Assembly: GCF_000003605.2 (NCBI RefSeq)
Contig: NW_003111477.1
Span: 1,076 to 21,863 of the forward strand
Source of the DNA: Saccoglossus kowalevskii
Taxonomy: Eukaryota > Hemichordata > Enteropneusta > Harrimaniidae
Length of the DNA stretch: 20,788 bases
Direction of reading: 5' to 3'
The stretch's first letter is position 1. Every line of letters begins with the position of its first letter. The position numbers and the translations under genes were made by a program. Below are positions 1 to 8,213 of the stretch, piece by piece. A model generated the notes under the pieces. The model was given only the letters and a program-made list of their open reading frames with translations, made no database searches and was not told the DNA's origin.

Positions 1-1121
1 GTTAACATAAACAAATCTAAAATTATAGTTTTCAACAGCACTGGTGAAAACCTTGAAGGCAAATTTCAATTCTACATTAATGGAACACAACTCGAATGTG
101 TGAATTTTTATAACTACCTTGACATCACTTTTCAATAAAAATAGAAATTTTGTGCAGTCACAGCAAGGTTGTATAAAAAAAGCTCACAAAGCATCATTTA
201 AAATGTATAAAATGCTTTGGGGTTCAAATGCCATTCAGTGAGTCTAGCCTGTAAACTGTTTGATTCTGTTATTAAACCGGTTATTCTTTATGGGTCAGAA
301 GTTTGGGGTAGTTTTCTGACTAATCTATTTAGCGGAACTGGCAATAGCAAATGAGAGATTTATAATACTGTTTTTGTATCAAACCTATTTTGTGACAAAA
401 TATTACCAGAAAAAAAACTTCATATAAAGTTTTGTAAAAGAGTTTTGGGAGTACACAGGAAGGCATCAAATATTGCTTGTAGAAGTGAACTTGGTCGTTC
501 CCCACTTGTGATTGATGTGTGTACTACTGTCATAACATTTTATCAAAGGTTGTCATGTAAGAAAACAACAATATAATTATCGAAGATGCTTTTAAAGAAA
601 GTAGTGGGTTTAAATACGATCCTTGGTATAAATTTGTCCAAAAACTTCTACAAATTACAAATATGACAAACACGGATACTAATCAGGTCAGTTTTTGCAA
701 TCTGTTTAAAGAAAGGTTAAACCCAATTTACTCAACAAATGTGGAAAGTCAGTCGAACAAAACTGGTCATAATAAACTAAGTACTTGTACAACATTCAAA
801 AATAATTATAAATTTGAAAAATACTTGGATGATATAAAAAACGTTAGTAGCATTAACCAAATTCCGTATTTCAGCTCACTTCTTGCCAATTGAAATAGGC
901 CGTCACAGGGAATAAATAAAATTGACAGGGTATGTAACAAGTGTGACTCTAATGATGTGGGCGATGAAAAACATTACTTTTTTATTGTGAATTCCTCATA
1001 CTCATCTGATTATCAAACCTTACGAAATGGAGAATTGTTTATTAATGTTTTCTCAAGTGTAGACAAATATGTTTGTAGTATTTTAGATAATTTTGTTTTT
1101 CAGATTTTAAAATTAGTTTAG
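1..1121 (+). mobile_element. 3' part of a degenerate CR1/jockey-like LINE
   Basis: Conceptual translation, jumping between frames, gives the end of a non-LTR retrotransposon polymerase. It opens with a VNINKSKIIVFN stretch near base 1 and a YNYLDITF motif near 109-132. A later segment reads FDSVIKPVILYGSEVWGSF (about 260-317), which is typical of the post-catalytic region of jockey/CR1-group LINEs. The tail carries a partial CxxC...H zinc-like motif (CNKCDSNDVGDEKH, about 931-972), in which the last expected cysteine is not seen. The frame is broken by a stop at 136-138 and by many later stops, so it is a dead copy. The catalytic core lies upstream of the window. The element sits in the same orientation as the MSP-WWE gene, apparently inside its first intron. 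The clade is a judgement from motif style only. Confidence 0.75.
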
Positions 1122-1190
1122 ATTAGTTGTGTTACTTTATGTTTCTTATATTGGACTTTACTCAAGCATTGTTTTTGTGTACGTTCCAAA

Positions 1191-1265
1191 TATCCTATCC
1201 TATCCTATCCTATCCTATCCTATCCTATCCTATCCTATCCTATCCTATCCTATCCTATCCTATCC
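1191..1265 (+). repeat. (TATCC)15 pentanucleotide array, LINE 3' tail
   Basis: Fifteen uninterrupted copies of TATCC lie 70 bases after the last stop of the upstream LINE polymerase. Many CR1/L2-group LINEs end in a short tandem repeat instead of poly(A), so the array probably marks the 3' end of that LINE. An unrelated microsatellite is the alternative. It ends about 90 bases before the first visible exon of the gene. Any open reading frame across it is simply the repeat read through. Confidence 0.85.
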
Positions 1266-1355
1266 TACTTTATTGCTTTATGGTGTACTTTTATTGGAAC
1301 GATAAACGGATTTATGTCACGTTATTTACTTACTAATTTTATGCAAACATTCAAG

Positions 1356-4300
1356 GTCCATTCACCGATGAAGTTACGTCACTTATTAAATTGACCAATC
1401 CAACGGATGAAATCGTGTGCTTCAAGATGATGACAACGTCCCCTCGTAACTATATTGTGAATCCTAACAGAGGGATCGTAAAACCCGATTCGACCGTTCA
1501 TGTCAAAGGTTAGTTACTGTTGGCAACGCCACCTATATCTATGGTTAAGAAAAAAACTCACATTTACTTGTATTCAACACTGAGATATGTTCGGTCAAGT
1601 GTGTCTATCGACGTACGACGTCATTTTGTTTTACGAATGTCGGCGTCATACACTCATGACTCTTTCTTCTATTCATGGTCACACGTAGATGCAAGTTGAA
1701 TACAAGACATTTTTTTTTAACAGAAGAATGTTTAAAAATTCATATTTAATAACTATTTTATAGGAAGAATTATCACTATAAAATAACAGTATTTATCAAA
1801 GCTCTTTTATTGTTTGAAAACCACATCATTGTTTACCTATACATTTAACTAAATGTTGAGTAACCATACCCAGGGCCATTGGTATCTTTTAATAATAATA
1901 TTATTAATAATAAACTATCGTATCCTTTATAGGATCTTGAGTTAAATCACAATAAAGTGTGGATGAAAGGAAAAACAAGAAAGACAATAAAATAAAATAT
2001 CATAAGAATGATAATAACAAAAAAAAACCTTGCAGATATGCCTTGATATTAATATTGTTGTTTATTTGAATGAGAACTAAGGCTTTTTCATGTTATTTTC
2101 TCTAATTTTGAAACATTCGTATATGTATTTAGCTAGTTTTATAATTGTTTTATTTTCATTGTTGTTCATCATAGCTATCATTTTTTCTTCATGTGTCGTG
2201 TTTTGGAGTAACATTTTTGACTCGGTGTTTAGTTGGTTTCTTTCATTTTCATTATAATTTGCAGTTAATAAGCAGAAAATGTTTTTCATCTTCAATTTCG
2301 TCTAGATAAATTACGTTTTTTTTAAATTAATGTATTTCAGAAATTGGTCGTAATGAGTACATACAGGCATTAATGTTCTTTAATTTCTAATTTAACCTTA
2401 TGGATTATGATGTTTGGGTAACCTTCCCCGGGGTCATCTTTGTTGTTCATTGAGAATCTTAATTTACTTTCCCGGATGATGTTTCAGTGTGGTGTTATTC
2501 TATGTTTATATAGCTCATATTAGCATATTGCATCATTTCAGTGGTGTTAGTAAGTGAGTTCACACCAGATCCTGCTCGTAGTGGCAAAGATAAGTTCATG
2601 GTACAGTCAGTGATTGTCAGTAAAGCGGACGTCGATCAGGATAAATTAGTAAGTTGATTTTACTAAATTACGACAATACCCATTGTGTGTCTATATAAGA
2701 TTCAATTGATCGACCGTATATTAGACACATTATTTAAATAATTAAAGAGCGGCAGTCGTCGTGCGCGTCCTGTTCGATATGGGACTCATAGCGACGTATA
2801 CAACGCGTGTAAAATACGTTGTTTATTTACATGAAATTCGAACACGCACTGCGCGACGACCACCGCGCTTTAAATGTGTTATCAACTATAACATAACAAA
2901 CCTAATGTTTTGATTTAATACCACTAGAAACAATGAGTAGAAAAAAATAGGTGGTGACATCTAAAAACATTGCATTTTATTTCCCGTCCGCTTTGCTTAG
3001 GTGAACCTGTACGAGTAACTTTTTGTTCTGTTGCATAATCATTCTACAGTGGAAAGATTCTAAAACATCAGATATAATGAAGTCCAAATTGAAATGTGTT
3101 CATAAAGTAAGTATAACACCCTGAATATTTACTCGTACTCTTCTAAACATATATTTATTATTGATTCTCTGTATCGTGTCACGTTTATTAATGTTTTTGA
3201 ACAAACAAAAAACTTATGCTCCCCGCACAACAATATTGATCAAATGACGTTAGGGAGCCCTATCACGCTCGACATGGTCAACATATTCCTGAAGTATGTG
3301 TCAAATAAAAACAGCATCCCGAATTTCATTTTGTGCACAAAAAAGCATAGTGTAATCATGGTGAGAACAGTTACAATCTCTTTACGTCCACTAGCGGAAA
3401 CAAACACCTATTAAGTGTAAGTAATAACACATACAGTCATATACACGAATATATAAACATGAAACACGAGATTCGAAATTCAACTCAGCGAATCAGCATC
3501 GCCACTGTAACCATAGGCGTTATCCATTACACTATATTCTTTCCATTTTAGGACAAAGAAGATGGTCGGATTGTGGCAGATAGTGCGTGTATGGATCCAC
3601 CGGAACTGTTGAAAGCAGAGGGGTAAGAGCAAACTAGTCTAACATATATGTACACATAATTGTTAAATCACACAACGGGTTGAATACATCTTCTCTAACT
3701 GGTATAGGCCGTCGTACTTGTCTGCGTTTCGCGCATGTTTGTGTGCCAGTAACTTGTTAAAAGAACCCATTGGTCGCATCCGAAGATAAAATAAAAGCGT
3801 TGTTTTCTGTTATTAAATATACGTGTATGTGTCGACGTTAATAAAACAAATTATGGGTTATGTTGTCACCGTGACGGCAGATTGTAAAAAAATGTTCGTC
3901 AGTGAGCGACTTTTGTTATTAGACATTCTCATAGAGGGCGTTAATATTGTGAACAAATAACGTCACAGCGTGACGATCTCTTATTAATATACTTAATGTG
4001 AGAGAGTTCTTATAAGTGTTAAAATTTTCGTTTCAGACCTGAAATTATTGATATTGACGACGACGACGAAGAAGATGATGATGACGAGTCTCTTAAAACC
4101 GCACCTGAAGTATTTTCAAGCTTCCGTAGAATCGATGATGAGGATGGTGATGATGCGGATGACGAAGATGAGAAACGAACTTGGACAGGGGTAGATGACG
4201 AAGATGATGATGATAATGATGATGATGATAGGGGTAATTAAGCATTATTTGTCACATGTATGGGAATATTTCAACAGTTAACGTGGATGAATCTATTCGT

Positions 4301-4994
4301 GTGATTTCAAACTTTAAATAAATGAAAATTGAAAATCCAGCTTGCATAATATAATTAAATTTCATTATATACACCTTTATTCCAATTGTGTTATAGTTGA
4401 TGACAGAGATGATGAAATGGTCGTATGCTGGCGGTGGATGGATGATATCCAACAATGGAGACTGTTTGAGGAAGATATTGCGGAAGAGTTAGAAACCCAT
4501 TACCAGAAAGACAGTCACAGCATCATCACACTCCCAATGGGGGACTTTGGGTAAGAAACAAAAAAATCACCAAAGCAGTTAGTGACTTGACGAAGGCGTG
4601 TTTTGAGTTCTCCTTTCAATCGAAATATTTAAAAGTGGCAAAATCGTGAACAGATAGATTATTAGTTTGTAAATGACTAATGTTTTACCAACGTGAAATA
4701 TACACATTATCCTTATTTTCAGATATAATTTTGACTTTAATGGCATGAAACAAGAGAATTTGGAAACAGGGCGTAAAAGGGTCATAAGGAGAGAAGGTAA
4801 TTAATAACTAAATAGTGTTTATATTACTCATTTATTCATTATATTATGTATAATTGATGTATTTGTTTTTGTTATATATTTTATTTCCAAACGTAGATAA
4901 ATTACGTTTTTTTTTAAATTAATGTATTTCAGAAATTGGTCGTAATGAGTACACTACACTGCTAGAGATCGAATATTCTCTTGATTTCAACTAA
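1356..4994 (+). CDS. MSP (VAP-type) + acidic linker + WWE domain protein, 5' partial, eight exons
   Basis: Exons are 1356-1508, 2542-2648, 3050-3106, 3552-3622, 4037-4233, 4397-4550, 4723-4796 and 4933-4994, with the stop codon TAA at 4992-4994. All introns start GT and end AG. The exon-end phases (1,0,0,2,1,2,1) match at every junction, leaving 291 unbroken residues. Residues 1-106 are a major sperm protein domain of the VAPA/VAPB kind: GPFTDEV, TNPTDEIVCFKM, TTSPRNY and KFMVQS motifs, ending SKLKCV. Residues 107-202 are linker with long Asp/Glu runs. Residues 203-275 are a WWE domain (CWRWMDD, QQWRLF, ELETHY, MGDFGYNFDF, MKQENLETGRKR, VIRR). Normal VAPs have a coiled coil and a C-terminal membrane anchor instead, and neither is present here. 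Exon 1, holding the start codon and first MSP strand, is not in view. MSP binds FFAT peptides and WWE binds ADP-ribose, so an adaptor role is inferred, not shown. Confidence 0.85.
1509..2541 (+). other. Intron between the first and second visible exons
   Basis: This intron is about 1 kb, with donor GTTAGT at 1509 and an acceptor ending at 2541. It is AT-rich. The only structure I recognise is the copy of the terminal-exon acceptor at 2303-2361, listed separately. A minus-strand open stretch at 2077-2295 has no recognisable motif. Confidence 0.8.
2303..2361 (+). repeat. Duplicate of the terminal-exon splice acceptor and exon start
   Basis: This segment matches 4894-4953 along its whole length except for one T missing from a T run (8 versus 9). 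The matching source is the last 39 bases of the final intron plus the first 21 bases of the terminal exon. The copy keeps TTTCAG as a usable acceptor (2335-2340). Splicing from the donor at 1509 would enter it in the same phase (1) as the real terminal exon. It would add about 16 codons (IGRNEY, then novel residues) before a TAA at 2388-2390. It could act as an alternative early terminal exon giving a truncated MSP product, or be a harmless duplication. Confidence 0.9.
2746..2869. mobile_element. Short palindromic MITE, copy 1 (TTAA-flanked)
   Basis: The left end AGAGCGGCAGTCGTCG and the reverse complement of the right end AGCGCGGTGGTCGTCG pair with three mismatches in 16. The 124-bp element is flanked on both sides by TTAA (2742-2745 and 2870-2873), consistent with a target-site duplication. 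There is no coding capacity. It lies in the intron between the second and third visible exons. Its ends match the copy at 17144-17275. TTAA duplication is typical of piggyBac-type transposases, but the terminal bases are not the usual piggyBac ones, so the superfamily is left open. Confidence 0.8.
3107..3551 (+). other. Intron, nothing recognised
   Basis: Donor GTAAGT at 3107 and acceptor TTTTAG ending at 3551. AT-rich; I see no repeat, RNA gene or coding motif. Confidence 0.75.
3623..4036 (+). other. Intron, nothing recognised
   Basis: Donor GTAAGA at 3623 and acceptor TTTCAG ending at 4036. It separates the short exon DKEDGR...KAEG from the acidic exon. No repeat or coding motif is seen. 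Confidence 0.75.
4037..4233 (+). other. Acidic linker exon
   Basis: This exon encodes 65 complete codons, more than half Asp or Glu, mostly as GAT/GAC/GAA runs. One hydrophobic-basic island interrupts them (PEVFSSFRRI, about 4104-4133). It links the MSP and WWE modules in frame: it enters in phase 2 and leaves in phase 1. Runs of this kind slip easily in replication, so its length may vary between individuals. The acidic tract next to EVFSSF is loosely like the acidic flank and core of an FFAT-type motif, but the match is weak. Confidence 0.8.
4397..4994 (+). other. WWE domain exons (three exons)
   Basis: Exons 4397-4550, 4723-4796 and 4933-4994 encode a WWE fold. Visible signatures are the paired Trp207/Trp209, Trp216 followed by Arg217, Tyr231 in ELETHY, the GYNFDF strand, Gln257 in MKQ, and the closing TGRKRVIRR. 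Corresponding aromatic, Gln and Arg positions contact iso-ADP-ribose in characterised WWE domains such as that of RNF146, so binding is plausible. The protein ends about 16 residues after the domain (LLEIEYSLDFN). There is no RING, HECT, PARP or DDHD partner, which are the usual companions of WWE. Confidence 0.85.
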
Positions 4995-5215
4995 GTCTGA
5001 CTGTCGATGGATGTATAGCAGAGCTCTTGATCATTGCAGATTAAATTGACTGCATTACCCCTATTTTAATTTTTCGCTACAAAATGACCCCCGAACCACC
5101 AAATCCCGCACATTTATATAGACTATGAATTGTGTCAATATTGTACACAAGTACAATTACTCATTCGTGAAAATTCTAGTCCTAGTCTCAAAACAACTTC
5201 ATTTACATATAGCCG

Positions 5216-5221
5216 AATAAA
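5216..5221 (+). promoter_or_regulatory. Candidate poly(A) signal of the MSP-WWE gene
   Basis: The first strong AATAAA after the stop codon, about 220 bases downstream, overlapping a second copy (AATAAATAAATAAA). It is a plausible mRNA 3' end signal by position and sequence only. Confidence 0.5.
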
Positions 5222-5240
5222 TAAATAAACCAGTGTTAAG

Positions 5241-5739
5241 TTTCCGTTTAACCTATTATTATATAAAGGGACATTTACAGAATAATAATCCTTGTTAACG
5301 TTTCAATATTTATTTATTGCAATCGATGACTTTCGGAGTTCAATCTCAGGTGGTATATTTGACGGAGTACATGTATGTCTGGTGTCTTCTTAGCAGCCGA
5401 TCTTGTAATAAGTGTAGGAAATACCATGGGACCAACAACTCCTCGATGCACCGTGGTGTTAGCTACATTTTTTGAAGTACTAAGCAAGGTAGTACTAAGT
5501 ACTAAGCACTGAAACTTCCAAGCCAACTGCTTTTAGGATTGCAGTGGTGAATTATGGCCAGCAGCACCATGGCATGTATTCCGAAAATGCAAGAAATCAC
5601 CTATAACCACTAAAATCCTTTTTACAAACATCTATCTACCTAACCACAGCATGGGAGATAAATGTTAGATCTGAAAATCTGTGAAATTCTGAAATAGTTT
5701 AACTGATTGGCTTGTTTGTCTGCGCGCCATGAATCAACT
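5241..5739. other. Intergenic stretch, nothing recognised
   Basis: This lies between the gene's 3' flank and the region upstream of the Tx1-like LINE. A small direct repeat of AGTACTAAG around 5475-5507 is the only pattern. A minus-strand open stretch (5314-5526) shows no motif I recognise. Confidence 0.5.
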
Positions 5740-5785
5740 TCTCGCGAGCGCGTCGGTAACAGTAAAAAACGTCCTATAAATAACG
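5740..5785 (+). promoter_or_regulatory. CGCG palindrome plus TATA-like box
   Basis: TCTCGCGAGCGCGTCGGTAACAGT (5740-5763) contains the palindrome CTCGCGAG and is followed by CCTATAAATAACG (5773-5785). The first part recurs at 16200-16221, minus one CG. It could be a promoter for the LINE downstream, or the right edge of a lost 5' LTR of the BEL/Pao element, since GGTAACA pairs with a TGTT start. Neither is proven. Confidence 0.4.
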
Positions 5786-6067
5786 ACTTGTAGAAACCTT
5801 GTCTGCTTCACGATTATTATCAGTTAATCTGTGACAAAAGACTGTTGACAACATTGATCTCCAAAAAGTAAACAATATTCAGTGACAACAGTTATCGTCG
5901 ACTACTCAACAACCAAAATTCGAAGGGGAGTCACGTAACCATGTTTGGGTGAGCAACCATGCTACATCGGCCCCGCTTTGTTAAACAGTTGCTGAAGGAA
6001 ATAGAAGACACCTCCACTGGAAACATGTGAGATAGAAGTGTAAAGGTACAGAGAACACGCTGACAAT
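5786..6067 (+). other. Leader upstream of LINE ORF1
   Basis: Non-coding stretch before the ORF1 ATG at 6068. It probably includes the LINE 5' UTR, but its left border is not defined. It contains no recognisable gene. Confidence 0.45.
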
Positions 6068-6660
6068 ATGGCATCAAAGGATATAAAGGAAAAGATGAAA
6101 AAACTGAAGGAAAAAGAAACCAAGGAACAAAAACTTATGGAAGCCTACATGGCATCAAAGACAAGCGCGAAGGAGGCCAAAAAGGGGGATGATGAGGAAT
6201 CGAGGTCCGAAAATGATGAAGTCTCGAGCTATTCTCTGAGAACTATCACTATGCTGATCATTGATCTAAAACAAAGCACTGAGGCAGGTTTCGGGGACAT
6301 AGCAGGAATGTTAATACGAATGGGAGAGGTGAAGAAAAAGTGCAGTGAATTGGAGGAAACGGTATAATACAATGCGAACACCGGATGGGAAAACGCCCAG
6401 GAAATTGACCACCTGAAAAAAAAGATTCATGAGCTAGAAACTGAAAATAAACGTAAAAAAGAATCAAGTCTTAGAAATGAAAGACATTCAGTTTGAGATT
6501 TTATGGAATCACAGAGAAAGAAGAAGAAAATGCTCTGAGCACTGTGTGGGAAGTGGTGAGTGAAAAATTTTGTATAGATCCAAAGACCGTGGAAAACGCA
6601 TATCGAATCCGGGGGAGGGTGAAAATTGGGAAAATTGGGAAGGATGAATTCTTAGATTTA
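6068..6660 (+). pseudogene. LINE ORF1 remnant (coiled coil + RRM-like)
   Basis: The ATG at 6068 opens a Lys/Glu-rich helical region (KEKMKKLKEKETKEQKL) and a stretch up to TAA at 6365. The same frame continues past that stop with another coiled-coil piece (IDHLKKKIHELETENKRK). A +1 shift near 6490 then gives RFYGITEKEEENALSTV and later ENAYRIRGR. This is the L1-type ORF1 RRM layout, in which a conserved FYG/GI strand is followed by a helix and an AHRI/AYRI motif. ORF1 proteins of this type coat the LINE RNA and act as chaperones. The C-terminal domain is missing. The copy is inactive because of the stop at 6365-6367, the TGA near 6495 and the frame change. Confidence 0.75.
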
Positions 6661-6739
6661 GAAGGTTAGCTCAAAGGGGTGGCTGTAGCATTCGTGTGCA
6701 TCGGTGATGGCAGACTTGAGTTTAGTCGTTTGGGGCTGG

Positions 6740-7673
6740 CATGTTCGTTGTGTTGTAGGCCATAAGGCATGGGAGAGGGATTGGGAGGAACCTCTCAGAA
6801 CCCCTAACATCAAAAAATTTTCAGAGGACCAAGCAACAGTTTGTGAGGGTTGTATTACTTATGGGGAAGCCCATGAAGCAATCAAGACGTTTCCTGCAAA
6901 TAAAATTCCAGTAAATGATGGAATGCTGATTGACTTCTACAAATGTTTTGGGGGTCTTATTGGAAACTTTGTGGTTAATTCATTGAATACTGCTTTTGAG
7001 AAGGGCAAGCTATCACCAACACAACAACAAGGGGTAATCACTTTATTGGAAAAGAAAGGACAGGAGATTTTTTAAAAAATGGCGACCAATCTCATTGCTG
7101 AATGCAGACTACAAGATTGGTACAAAATGCCTGGCCAAGCGATTGGAAATAATTCTTCCTTCACTCATACATGAAAATCAGTCTGCCTTTGTGAAAAATC
7201 GATTCATTGGGGATGGGGTGATATTGGCTGAACAAATTCTAGATTATTCAGATAAACAAAAAATACTGGGCATTTTATTGACTATTGATATAGAAAAAGC
7301 ATTTGACACAGTTGAATGGGATTTTCTATACAAAGCGCTGGCAGCCTTCAATTTTGGAACTGACTTCATTCAGAAAGCCAAAGTACTGTACAAAAATATT
7401 TCTATTAGTGTCATGCACAAGGGTACAAGCACTGGCTATTTCCCACTTCACAGAGGTGTGAGGCAAGGCGGTTCCATATCACCCATGCATTTTATTTTGG
7501 CTTTAGAAATTTTTATGAGTTGAATGCATGATGATCCGAATATTAAAGGGTTGGAAGTGCCCGACCAGGTGGAGGTTAAGGGAGCTGCGTATGCAGATTA
7601 CCTTACTTGCTTATTAAGGGATATACCATCCTGTCATCGCCTGTTTGAGAAACTTTTAAACACTTTCGGATAA
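6740..7673 (+). pseudogene. LINE ORF2 reverse transcriptase, broken
   Basis: This reads from KAWERDWEEPLRTP through FPANKIPVNDGMLIDFYK (fingers), WRPISLLNADYK, the motif A segment IDIEKAFDTVEWDF, and motif B GVRQGGSISP, to motif C at 7590-7601. There the expected Tyr-Ala-Asp-Asp reads YADY, so one catalytic aspartate is lost (GAC to TAC would need one base change). A frameshift lies in the T6/A6 runs at about 7066-7078, a TGA interrupts at 7521-7523, and a TAA ends the frame at 7671. The enzyme would copy LINE RNA at the target site. The endonuclease normally preceding it is not present. Family assignment is firm from the motifs, and inactivity is clear. Confidence 0.88.
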
Positions 7674-7679
7674 TCTCAG

Positions 7680-8140
7680 GTTTAGCAGTAAATAAATGTG
7701 GTTGGCCAAATGGAAACATAGAATAGATAAACTCCTACGTCTTAGTTGGCCTAACACTCCCATTAACATTTTGGGAATCTACATTTCGTTTGATAAAAAA
7801 AATGACATCCAGGATGAATTGGGCTTCCCCATTAGAATCTCTAAAGTCATCAATTAAATTTTTGAAAAGGAGAAATTTAAGCCTGTTAGGTAAAGTGCAA
7901 ATTATTAAAGACATTAACAAGCTCATTTTTGTGTTTTTATGTGGAGAGGTCCTGATACGATTGCCAGGAGGACAGCAATTGTTGGTATTGGAAAGAGAGG
8001 TTTAAATGTCCCATATGTATTTTCAATTCATAAAGCTCAACGTATAAACTGGATGCGCCGCTATTTTGATGAAACCACACCTCATCCGTGGAAATGGTTT
8101 TTGACAAATACTTTGGTGAAAGTGGGAAATATTGAGCTAC
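7680..8140 (+). pseudogene. LINE ORF2 thumb/connector region, broken
   Basis: After the RT core the frames continue with INILGIYISFDKKND (about 7763-7805), SRMNWASPLESLKS, LSLLGKVQIIK and FMWRGPDTIARRTAI. GLNVPYVFSIHKAQRINWMRRYFDE (8003-8074) and WKWFLTNTLVKVGN follow. This is the conserved region downstream of the RT in Tx1/L1 elements. Reading it needs two frame changes. It stops abruptly where the tandem-repeat element begins and resumes after 8960. Confidence 0.8.
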
Positions 8141-8145
8141 TTTTT

Positions 8146-8176
8146 AGCTCCGCTGTCGACTTTGTCGAGCAGAGCT
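8146..8176. repeat. Imperfect hairpin at the left end of the insertion
   Basis: AGCTCCGCTGTCGAC (8146-8160) pairs with GTCGAGCAGAGCT (8164-8176) around a TTT loop, with a small bulge and a mismatch. It sits exactly where LINE homology stops. Confidence 0.7.
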
Positions 8177-8213
8177 TATCATATGAGTGATTGTCCCTCG
8201 TCGTCGTCCGTGT

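Larger units (their letters stand above)
1356..3106 (+). other. MSP domain exons (three exons)
   Basis: Exons 1356-1508, 2542-2648 and 3050-3106 together encode most of a VAP-like MSP beta-sandwich, lacking only its first strand. The residues matching the FFAT-peptide groove of human VAPs are kept: Lys69 and Met71 in KDKFMVQS (visible numbering) correspond to the Lys/Met pair in KHKFMVQS. Thr-Thr-Ser-Pro corresponds to the TTAP turn. The proline of the NPNRGI turn matches the one mutated in VAPB ALS8. The end, MKSKLKCVHK, lines up with the VAP DSKLRCVFE end, after which homology to VAP stops. Confidence 0.85.

Noticed and set aside
1127..1336. Open frame of repeated SYPIL residues
   Set aside because: It is the translated TATCC array and its edges.
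2077..2295. Minus-strand 72-residue open frame in an intron
   Set aside because: AT-rich, without a recognisable motif or splice context. It is kept only as part of the intron description.
5185..5212. Similarity of a CTCAAAAC...TTTACATATAG stretch to 15686-15714, as a possible 5' LTR trace
   Set aside because: Only about 25 bases with gaps and no extension on either side. It also lies next to the gene's candidate poly(A) signal.
5314..5526. Minus-strand 70-residue open frame
   Set aside because: No family motif and no supporting signals. It is short enough to be chance.
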